Shown here: positions 23,258 to 30,134 of the stretch, in pieces
Layout: every line of letters starts with the position of its first letter
Position numbering within the stretch: the stretch's first letter is position 1
NCBI GenBank assembly: GCA_900320605.1
Contig: ONSY01000165.1
Location: 1 to 39,768 of the forward strand
DNA from: an uncultured Eubacteriales bacterium
GTDB lineage: Bacteria; Bacillota; Clostridia; Oscillospirales; Acutalibacteraceae
DNA length: 39,768 bases
Reading direction: 5' to 3'
Notes under the pieces: model-generated
Databases searched by the model: none
What the model was told of the DNA's origin: nothing
What the model saw: the letters and a program-made list of their open reading frames with translations, nothing else
Position numbers and translations under genes: made by a program

Positions 23258-24316
23258 ATGAACATACTGGAAATCCTGGAAAAAGCGATTGCCGCCCAGG
23301 CGGCGGACGTGTTCCTGGTTGCCGGTCTTCCGGTCACCTTCAAGTGCGGCGGCCATCAGCAGCGTCTCGAGAGCGAGATGCTCATGCCCGCCCAGATCAA
23401 CGTGCTGGTCGATGAAATCTACGATTTTGTCAAACGCAGCAGAGGAAACCTCGAACGCGGCGCGGACGACGACTTTTCCTTCGCGGTGCAGAAACTCGGA
23501 CGTTTCCGCGTCAATGTGTTCCGCCAGCGCGGTTCGCTCGCCGCGGTGATCCGCGTGATCCGGTTCGGCCTGCCCGATCCGAAACAGCTCGGAATTCCGG
23601 AGAGCGTTCTCTCGCTCGCCGACAACAAGAAGGGCCTCGTGCTGATCACCGGTTCCGCCGGAACGGGAAAATCCACCACGCTCGCGTGCATGATCGACCG
23701 GATCAACAAAACCCGCGACGCGCATATCATCACCATGGAGGATCCGATCGAATACATTCACCGCCACGACAAATCGATCGTTTCCCAGCGCGAAATCTCC
23801 ATCGATACCCCCGGTTATCTCGAATCGCTGCGCTCCGCGCTGCGCGAGAGCCCGGACGTGATCCTGCTCGGCGAGATGCGCGACTACGACACCATCTCCG
23901 CGGCGATCACGGCGGCGGAAACCGGCGTGCTTCTGCTGAGCACCCTTCACACGAGTTCCGCGGCGAACACGATCAACCGGATCCTCGACGTATTTCCGGC
24001 GAACCAGCAGAAGCAGGTCAAGATTCAGCTCGCCCAGATTCTCAAGGGCGTCGTCTGCCAGCAGCTCGTTCCTTCGGTGGACGGCAGCCAGATTCCGGCT
24101 TTTGAGATCATGAAAACGACCGTCGCGATTCAGAACATGATCCGCGAGGACAAGCTCCATCAGCTTGAATCCGCCATGCAGGCGGGCGCCGCGGACGGCA
24201 TGTGCACGATGGACAGCAGTCTGCTGAAACTGTACAGAGAGGGCAGAATCACCAGAGATACGGCGATGCTCTCCTGTGTCAACTACGAAACGATGTCCAA
24301 GCGCCTCGGCGCGTAA
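23258..24316 (+). CDS. pilT: PilT-type ATPase
   Basis: 352 residues, a hexameric secretion ATPase. Motifs: Walker A GSAGTGKST (132-140), Asp box ITMEDPIEY (158-166), Walker B DVILLGEMRD (200-209), His box LLSTLHTSS (227-235) and AIQNMIRE (290-297), which corresponds to the AIRNLIRE signature of PilT retraction ATPases. It acts in the cytosol at the PilC platform. There is no PilB-type extension ATPase in the window, so this may be the only motor for the local machine. Although the frame is open upstream, ATG 23258 is chosen: it lies one base after the previous stop, behind AAAGGAGAAT. Confidence 0.93.
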   Translation: MNILEILEKAIAAQAADVFLVAGLPVTFKCGGHQQRLESEMLMPAQINVLVDEIYDFVKRSRGNLERGADDDFSFAVQKLGRFRVNVFRQRGSLAAVIRVIRFGLPDPKQLGIPESVLSLADNKKGLVLITGSAGTGKSTTLACMIDRINKTRDAHIITMEDPIEYIHRHDKSIVSQREISIDTPGYLESLRSALRESPDVILLGEMRDYDTISAAITAAETGVLLLSTLHTSSAANTINRILDVFPANQQKQVKIQLAQILKGVVCQQLVPSVDGSQIPAFEIMKTTVAIQNMIREDKLHQLESAMQAGAADGMCTMDSSLLKLYREGRITRDTAMLSCVNYETMSKRLGA

Positions 24317-24352
24317 AAAAATCAGGACGAACAACAATCCGGGGAGGGAAAC

Positions 24353-25714
24353 ATGAGTCAGAAATCAACCGAAACTGAAAAGAGACGGGACGGAATCCGG
24401 CTGAGCGGCTTCTATATCGCGGCGGCTCTGATATTTGCCGTACTCACGTTTTTCCTCCTTTTTTCAACCTATCGCACGAGCGAGGGCTTTTCTCAGACGG
24501 AGGAGGCTACCGAAGAGTACATCACAGCGCAGCAGGCGGCTTCGAATATCCAGGCCGCTTCCGATTACCTGACCTCCCAGGCCCGCGCCTTCGCGGCGAC
24601 GGGTGAGGTGAGCCACGCGGAAAATTTCTTTGAGGAAGTCAACGTGACGCGCAGAAGGGATCTGGCGCTCGAGACGATCCGGAATTACATGAGCGGAACG
24701 TCGACGCTCAGCTATCTGAGCGACGCGCTCGAGAACTCCAACCATCTGCTCGAAGTCGAATGCTACGCGATGCGTCTCGCGGCCGAGAGCTACGGGCAGG
24801 ATCTGTCCTCACTGCCGAAGGGCTGCGCGCAGGTGACGCTCGATGACGCGGATCTCGCGCTTTCCGCGGAACAGCAGCGCGACAAGGCGCTCCTGATGCT
24901 CTTCGATGACACCTACCAGGGATATAAGGACGAGATCAGACGCTGTGTTTCGCAGAGCGTGGAAGTGCTGATCGGAGAAATGCGGCAGGGGCAGGAGGAC
25001 AGCCTGAAGGAACTGCAGCGCCGGATCTACCGCGAGGAATTCCTGATCGTGGTGATGCTGCTCGCCGCGCTGATCCTGATCGCGTTCAACATTCTCTTCG
25101 TTTCCCATCCGCTGCGCAGATTTGTCAGCCACATCCGCGCCGACGAGACGCTTCCCGAGAAGGGGGCGAGCGAACTGCGGTTCCTGGCGCGCACATACAA
25201 CAAAACCCGCGAGCAGAACCTGCGGCACCGCGAACAGCTCAACTACGACGCGACGCATGACGCGCTCACCGGCGTTTTCAACCGTTCCGTCTTCGAAAAG
25301 CTGCGCTCCCGTCTGAGCGAACGCGAAAACGCCCTGCTCATCATCGATCTGGACAAATTCAAGACGATCAACGACCGGTACGGCCACGACGTCGGCGACC
25401 GCGCGCTCTGCCGCGTGGCGTCGCTTCTGCAGGAACGGTTCCGCGCGGAAGACTATATCTGCCGCATCGGCGGCGATGAGTTCGCCGTGATCATGGTCCA
25501 CGCGGATTCGTCGCTCGGCGAGCTTGTGAAGGAGAAAATCCGCGGGATCAACGAAACGCTCAATATTCCGCAGGACGGCCTTCCGCCGATCAGCCTGAGC
25601 GTGGGCGTCGCCTTCGGTGACCGCGGCAACCCGACCGACGATGTTTTCAAAGACGCCGATACCGCCCTGTACCGCACGAAGAGCGTGCGCACCGGCGGAT
25701 GTGAGATATACTGA
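24353..25714 (+). CDS. Membrane diguanylate cyclase with intact GGDEF and I-site
   Basis: 453 residues. Two transmembrane helices (18-40 and 229-250) flank a helical sensor domain of about 190 residues outside the cell, followed by a short linker and a GGDEF domain (about 295-453). The active site is intact (RIGGDEFAVI, 371-380), as are the Mg/GTP features IIDLDKFKTINDRYGHDVGD. RAED (364-367), five residues before GGDEF, is a standard RxxD product-inhibition site. It should make c-di-GMP from two GTP. It is the only clearly active diguanylate cyclase in the window and is encoded inside the pilus-like operon, directly after pilT. Start ATG 24353 after GGGGAGGG. Confidence 0.93.
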   Translation: MSQKSTETEKRRDGIRLSGFYIAAALIFAVLTFFLLFSTYRTSEGFSQTEEATEEYITAQQAASNIQAASDYLTSQARAFAATGEVSHAENFFEEVNVTRRRDLALETIRNYMSGTSTLSYLSDALENSNHLLEVECYAMRLAAESYGQDLSSLPKGCAQVTLDDADLALSAEQQRDKALLMLFDDTYQGYKDEIRRCVSQSVEVLIGEMRQGQEDSLKELQRRIYREEFLIVVMLLAALILIAFNILFVSHPLRRFVSHIRADETLPEKGASELRFLARTYNKTREQNLRHREQLNYDATHDALTGVFNRSVFEKLRSRLSERENALLIIDLDKFKTINDRYGHDVGDRALCRVASLLQERFRAEDYICRIGGDEFAVIMVHADSSLGELVKEKIRGINETLNIPQDGLPPISLSVGVAFGDRGNPTDDVFKDADTALYRTKSVRTGGCEIY

Positions 25715-25781
25715 AAGACCGGGAGCGTCCGGGAGACGGCGTTTCCGGAGGGAAAACTGCAAAAGGAGAATACGTAAAATT

Positions 25782-26123
25782 ATGCTGACCATTGAGACTC
25801 TGAAACAGGCCGGGGCGAATACGGCCAAAGGCATGGAACGGTGCATGAACAACGAGGCGTTTTATCTGCGCCTTGTCAATATGGCGCTTGACGACGCGAG
25901 CTTCGGAAAACTGGAGCACGCCGTGCGCGGCGGGGACGTCAAGGCCGGATTTGAAGCCGCGCATTCCCTCAAGGGCGTTCTGGGAAACCTGGAGCTGACG
26001 CAGATCTATGAGCCGGTCAGCGCGCTGACGGAGCTTCTGCGTTCCGGCGAGCCGGCGGACGGCACGGCCTACCTCGAGGAGATCCTGAAAAAACGCGATG
26101 AGCTGCTTGCGCTTCGCGGATAA
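25782..26123 (+). CDS. Histidine phosphotransfer (Hpt) protein
   Basis: A 113-residue all-helical protein with AAHSLKGVLGNL; H61 is the phosphorylated histidine of an Hpt four-helix bundle. Such proteins pass phosphate between a hybrid kinase REC domain and a response regulator REC domain. Start ATG 25782 follows AAAGGAG at 25762-25768; an in-frame longer reading exists but lacks a ribosome site. It is the last gene of the pilus-like operon. Possible partners are the hybrid kinase (28378) and the REC-EAL protein (17240), both within the window. Confidence 0.9.
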   Translation: MLTIETLKQAGANTAKGMERCMNNEAFYLRLVNMALDDASFGKLEHAVRGGDVKAGFEAAHSLKGVLGNLELTQIYEPVSALTELLRSGEPADGTAYLEEILKKRDELLALRG

Positions 26124-26174
26124 GGAAACTTTCCCGGTCTGAAGACAGCCAAGTACATAAGCAAAAAAACATCC

Positions 26175-26201
26175 TGGGCCTGCCGGAAATCCCGGCGGGC
26201 C
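26175..26201 (+). terminator. Hairpin after the Hpt gene, probable terminator
   Basis: GGGCCTGCCGG pairs with CCGGCGGGCCC (one G-U pair, 11 bp) around AAATC. The plus-strand tail GAATCTTCG is not a strong T-run; the minus-strand tail is better (AGGATGTTTTTTT). It likely marks the end of the operon. Confidence 0.5.
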
Positions 26202-26223
26202 CGAATCTTCGTATTGACTTGAA

Positions 26224-27135
26224 ATGGGTAATCCTGTTCTGGAAAGAATCAAATATATCACAGCCGTGGTGCTCTACGGAACCATCGGCATGTTCCTGCG
26301 CTACGTCAGTCTTCCGAGCGAGATCGCGGCGATGTTCCGCGGAATCATCGGCTCGGCGTTCATTTTCGCGTTTCTGAAGATCCGGAAACGGCGCTTCGAC
26401 CGCGCGGCGATCAGGAGCAATCTCGGATGGCTGGTCCTCGGGGGAGCGGCGCTCGGACTGAACTGGATCTTTCTCTTCGCCGCCTATGTGCAGACGACCG
26501 TCGCGATCGCGAGCCTCTGCAATTACATGGCGCCCGTGATCGTGATCCTGCTCTCGCCCCTGGTGCTCGGGGAAAAGCCCGATCTCCGGAAGATGCCCTG
26601 TGTCGCGGCGGCGATCCTCGGAATCATCCTCGTGTCCGGTGTCTGGAACGGATCGGTGGGAAATCCTTCCGGCATCGTGATGGGACTGCTCGCGGCCGCG
26701 TGTTTCGTGCTGATCGTGATCTGCAACCGGAAGATCCGCGGCGTGGACGCGCTCGAGAAGGCCGCGATCCAGCTCGCGCTCTCGGCGGTCACGATCCTGC
26801 CGTATGTCCTTGTCCGGAATATCGGCACGGCGCTGAAAGTCGACCTGCGTTCCGTAATCGTTGTCGTGATTCTCGGCCTGGTCCATACCGGTTTCGCCTA
26901 CTGCCTCTATTTCAGCGGCATGAGCACTCTGCCGGTTTCGGCCGTCGCGATCCTCGGCTATCTTGAACCCGTTGTCTCGGTGCTCTGCTCCGTTCTGTTC
27001 CTGCATGAGGCGCTCGGCATTGCCGGGTGGATCGGCGCGGTGCTCATTCTCGGGGCGGCGATTCTGAGCGAAACGATGAGGCCGGCCTCAAAAAAGGAGG
27101 ATTTCGCGCGGGGAAAGGATCCGCCCGGAATATAA
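26224..27135 (+). CDS. EamA/RhaT-family (DMT) transporter
   Basis: 303 residues with about ten transmembrane helices in two EamA repeats. Typical stretches are NYMAPVIVILLSPLVLGEKP at the end of repeat 1 and LGYLEPVVSVLCSVLFLHEAL in repeat 2. It probably exports a metabolite or amino acid across the cell membrane; the substrate is unknown. The start ATG 26224 has no visible ribosome site (upstream TTCGTATTGACTTGAA), which is unusual for this genome, and no clear promoter lies before it. It follows the operon hairpin and precedes the UroD-family gene, whose own promoter is strong. Confidence 0.85.
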   Translation: MGNPVLERIKYITAVVLYGTIGMFLRYVSLPSEIAAMFRGIIGSAFIFAFLKIRKRRFDRAAIRSNLGWLVLGGAALGLNWIFLFAAYVQTTVAIASLCNYMAPVIVILLSPLVLGEKPDLRKMPCVAAAILGIILVSGVWNGSVGNPSGIVMGLLAAACFVLIVICNRKIRGVDALEKAAIQLALSAVTILPYVLVRNIGTALKVDLRSVIVVVILGLVHTGFAYCLYFSGMSTLPVSAVAILGYLEPVVSVLCSVLFLHEALGIAGWIGAVLILGAAILSETMRPASKKEDFARGKDPPGI

Positions 27136-27156
27136 ATCGGTCTTTCTTTCGTGAAA

Positions 27157-27190
27157 ATTTCGAAATATGCTTGCAACAATATTTCGAAAT
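27157..27190. promoter_or_regulatory. Paired palindromic operator, two ATTTCGAAAT copies
   Basis: The 10-base palindrome ATTTCGAAAT occurs at 27157-27166 and again at 27181-27190, 24 bases centre to centre. The first copy lies just upstream of the -35 box and the second fills most of the spacer between -35 and -10. The flanks AT...AT extend the symmetry so that the two copies are also inverted relative to each other. This is the layout of a repressor site. Confidence 0.65.
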
Positions 27191-27199
27191 CGGTATAAT
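27171..27199 (+). promoter_or_regulatory. Promoter of the UroD-family gene
   Basis: TTGCAA (27171-27176), 17-base spacer, TATAAT (27194-27199). The spacer contains the second ATTTCGAAAT palindrome, so activity is likely controlled. Confidence 0.8.
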
Positions 27200-27232
27200 G
27201 GAATCAGAATTCAATTGAAAGGGTGGAATTGA

Positions 27233-28201
27233 ATGGATAAACGAACCAGAATGCTCAGCGCGATGAACAAACTGCCGGTCGATCATGTTCCCGTGGGAAT
27301 GTGGTTCCATTTTTCCGGCGAGGAAGAAAAAGGCCAGGCGTGCATTGACGCGCACTTGAGATACTACCGCGAAACGGATCTTGATTTTGTGAAAATCATG
27401 TGCGACGGATATTTCCCGTATCCGTTCAACTATGAGATCAAGGAAGCTTCCGACTGGTACAAGGTTACACCGCTCGGAAAGGACCATCCGTATATCACCG
27501 AGCAGGTCGCGCGCGCGAAAGCGATCGTTGAGGCAATCGGAAAAGAGCGCTGCGTCTTCTACAACGTGTTCGCTCCGTTCTCCTCGATCCGCTTCTCCTA
27601 TCCGGACGAGCTCGTGATGAAGCATCTTTCCGAGGACCGCCTCGCCGTGATGCACGCGCTCGACGTGGTCGCGCAGGATCACGCGCTGCTTTCGGAACTG
27701 CTGATCCGTGAAGCCGGCTGCGACGGCGTATATTTCTGCGTACAGGGCGGCGAGTTCGACCGTTTCACCCCGGAAGAGTACTGGGAGACGATCACCCCGA
27801 GTGAGATGTATGTTCTGGAGCACGCGAACCGTTTCTCCGAGAACAACATTCTCCACTGCTGCGGCTGGGCAGGCGCGACGAATCAGCTCGAACTGTGGCA
27901 GGATTATCCCGCGAAGGTGGTCAACTGGGCGGTTCACGTGGAAGGCCTTTCCCTGGAGGACGGCAGATTCTTCTTCGGCGACCGCGCGACGCTCGGCGGC
28001 TTCGAGACCCACTGGGAAGACGACCATTCCCACAAGGGCGTGATCTATGACGCGACGAAGGAAGAGCTTCAGAAATATACCCGCGACCTGATCATCAATC
28101 ACGGCAAGCTCGGCATGATTCTCGGCGGCGACTGCACCATCGACGCGACGATCGATCTCGAGCGCATCCGCTGGATTGTGGAAGCGGCAAGAAGCGTCTG
28201 A
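27233..28201 (+). CDS. Uroporphyrinogen decarboxylase (UroD)-family protein
   Basis: 322 residues with a UroD-like TIM barrel: MNKLPVDHVPVGMWFHFSGEE at the start, GCDGVYFCVQGGEFDRFTPEEYW in the middle, LHCCGWAGATNQL (about 203-215) and GGDCTIDATIDLERIRWIVEAAR at the end. In this superfamily the H-C...C cluster binds zinc in methyltransferases (MtaA/MtbA-like); true heme-pathway HemE lacks it. So it is more likely a methyltransferase-type or catabolic member than HemE. No corrinoid protein is adjacent. Start ATG 27233 after AAAGGGTGG. It is monocistronic between its own promoter and a strong terminator, and the palindromic operator implies substrate-dependent control. Confidence 0.8.
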   Translation: MDKRTRMLSAMNKLPVDHVPVGMWFHFSGEEEKGQACIDAHLRYYRETDLDFVKIMCDGYFPYPFNYEIKEASDWYKVTPLGKDHPYITEQVARAKAIVEAIGKERCVFYNVFAPFSSIRFSYPDELVMKHLSEDRLAVMHALDVVAQDHALLSELLIREAGCDGVYFCVQGGEFDRFTPEEYWETITPSEMYVLEHANRFSENNILHCCGWAGATNQLELWQDYPAKVVNWAVHVEGLSLEDGRFFFGDRATLGGFETHWEDDHSHKGVIYDATKEELQKYTRDLIINHGKLGMILGGDCTIDATIDLERIRWIVEAARSV

Positions 28202-28223
28202 TCAAAAACTGCAATACACATAA

Positions 28224-28256
28224 GCGGCGGATGGATTCCATCCGCCGCATTTTTTT
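28224..28256 (+). terminator. Rho-independent terminator
   Basis: GCGGCGGATGG (28224-28234) pairs perfectly with CCATCCGCCGC (28238-28248), followed by ATTTTTTT. A textbook terminator for the UroD-family gene. Confidence 0.93.
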
Positions 28257-28309
28257 GCGCTCAGCGCGGCGATCGGGGGAGAAGCGCCGCGGAACGTCAT
28301 CGGAATCTA

Positions 28310-28338
28310 TTGTCTTTTAACGATATAAATGATATAAT
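28310..28338 (+). promoter_or_regulatory. Promoter of the hybrid kinase gene
   Basis: TTGTCT (28310-28315), a 17-base AT-rich spacer ending in TGA, then TATAAT (28333-28338). Confidence 0.75.
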
Positions 28339-28377
28339 AATAAGCAATACATCCGATTCAGAAGGAGCGTGAGAAAG

Positions 28378-30090
28378 ATGGGAAAAGAATACGCGGTTCG
28401 GCGTCCGGACGGCGCGATTCTGTATTCGAGCGCGGGATTTGACGTTTCGGCCGTGACGGATACGGCATTGCTTTCCGACGGGAACGAGCTTCTGATCTGC
28501 GGAACGGATTCACTCGCCGAGGAAAACCGCGATCTCCTTGCGCAGCTCGAGGAGGCGAAGGCCGCCAATATCGCCAAGGAAACCTTCCTTTCAAACATGT
28601 CTCACGATATCCGCACCCCGATGAACGCCATCATCGGGATGGCGGCGCTTGCCAAAAACCATATTGATGAGAAAAACCGCGTGATCGACGCGCTCGGCAA
28701 GATCGAGACCGCGAGCGGTCACCTGCTCTCGCTAATCAACGACGTGCTTGACATGTCGCGCATCAATTCCGGCAGAATGCAGATCGCGAACGAAAGCTTC
28801 CTGCTTTCCGATCTGCTTCACGACACAATGACGATCCTTCGGCCCCAGATCGCGGCGAAGCACCATTCCTATCAGCTTATCACACAGGAGATCACCCGCG
28901 AGCGTCTGATCGGAGACGTCCTGAAACTGAGGCAGATCTATGTCAATATCATCAACAATTCCGTTAAATACACAAACGACGGCGGAAATATCACCATTAC
29001 AGTATCCGAAGAGATCCGGGGAGACCGCTGCCTGCTGATTTTTGTCTGTGAGGACAACGGCATCGGCATGAGCAGGGAGTTCCTCGAGCGCATCTTCGAT
29101 CCGTTCGAGCGCGTCAACAGTTCCACCATCTCAAAGATCGAGGGTACGGGCCTCGGAATGAGTATCGTCAAGAAGATGGTGGACGCGATGAGCGGAACGA
29201 TCGACGTTGAGAGCGAGCTCGGGGAATTCACCAGAATACGCATCGCGATTCCGCTCAGATATGAGACGGAACCGCTTGTGATCGACGCGCTGCGCGATCA
29301 CCGCCTGCTCATCATCGAGACCGATGAAAAGCAGAAAGCGCTGTTTGAGGAGTATCTCAGGGAGGCGCTCGTTTCCGTTACCATCGTTCCCGACGCGCCG
29401 AAGGCGATCGACGCGATCACCGAGGCTTCCTTCCGGGGAGAGGAGAAATTCCGTGCGCTGATTCTCGGAAAATCCCATGACGGAGAGGGAAGCGTGTTCC
29501 AGATCGCCTCATATTTCCATTCCGCGAATCCGGAACTGCCGATCATTCTCGCGAGTGACGACAACTGGGAGGAGATCGAATACCAGGCGAACCGCAGCGG
29601 AATTCATACCTTCATCCCGCTGCCGTTCTTCCGCAAATCGCTGCTCAACTCGATCAACCACGCGGTTCTCGGGGAATCCGATGAGGACCGCTCTCCGTAT
29701 CCGCAGCTCGCGGGCAAGAAAATCCTGCTCGTTGAGGACAACATGATCAACCGCGAAATCGCCGGGGAGCTGCTTTCCGTGACGAACGCGCAGGTGATCA
29801 CCGCGGAGAACGGACAGGAAGCCGTGGAACGCTATCTGTCCGAAGAGGAAGGCTCGCTGAGCCTGATCCTGATGGATATCCAGATGCCTGTGATGGACGG
29901 CTATGAGGCCGCGTCGAAGATCCGCGGGAGCGGACGGAGCGACGCGGGGACGATCCCGATCTTCGCGATGACCGCGAATACGTTTGCCGAGGATATCGCA
30001 AAAGCGAAAGCCGCCGGAATGAACGGCCATATCGGAAAGCCGATCGATATGAATCTGCTGATGCAGACACTTCGCTTAATCGAAACATAA
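28378..30090 (+). CDS. Soluble hybrid histidine kinase with one dead and one intact REC domain
   Basis: 570 residues with no membrane helix. A short N-terminal part (1-45) and a coiled coil (about 46-68) lead to HisKA (H76 in SNMSHDIRTPMNAIIG) and the HATPase domain: NIINNSVKYTNDGG (190-203), CEDNGIGM (224-231), GTGLGMSI (256-263). A first REC domain (about 305-432) lacks the phosphoacceptor (ALILGKSH, D replaced by G). A second REC domain (447-568) has D500 (LILMDIQMPVMDG) and K554. The signal must come through the short N-terminus or a partner. Start ATG 28378 follows GAAGGAG; a GTG at 28369 is too close to that site. The degenerate HD-GYP protein is encoded directly downstream. Confidence 0.92.
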   Translation: MGKEYAVRRPDGAILYSSAGFDVSAVTDTALLSDGNELLICGTDSLAEENRDLLAQLEEAKAANIAKETFLSNMSHDIRTPMNAIIGMAALAKNHIDEKNRVIDALGKIETASGHLLSLINDVLDMSRINSGRMQIANESFLLSDLLHDTMTILRPQIAAKHHSYQLITQEITRERLIGDVLKLRQIYVNIINNSVKYTNDGGNITITVSEEIRGDRCLLIFVCEDNGIGMSREFLERIFDPFERVNSSTISKIEGTGLGMSIVKKMVDAMSGTIDVESELGEFTRIRIAIPLRYETEPLVIDALRDHRLLIIETDEKQKALFEEYLREALVSVTIVPDAPKAIDAITEASFRGEEKFRALILGKSHDGEGSVFQIASYFHSANPELPIILASDDNWEEIEYQANRSGIHTFIPLPFFRKSLLNSINHAVLGESDEDRSPYPQLAGKKILLVEDNMINREIAGELLSVTNAQVITAENGQEAVERYLSEEEGSLSLILMDIQMPVMDGYEAASKIRGSGRSDAGTIPIFAMTANTFAEDIAKAKAAGMNGHIGKPIDMNLLMQTLRLIET

Positions 30091-30134
30091 ATACAGCAGC
30101 ATCATTATTTTTTCAGGGAAAGGAGGATTCCGCA

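Noticed and set aside
26151-26230. Promoter for the EamA gene using TTGACT near 26213
   Set aside because: No -10 box lies at 16-18 bases, and the gene start would fall inside the promoter.
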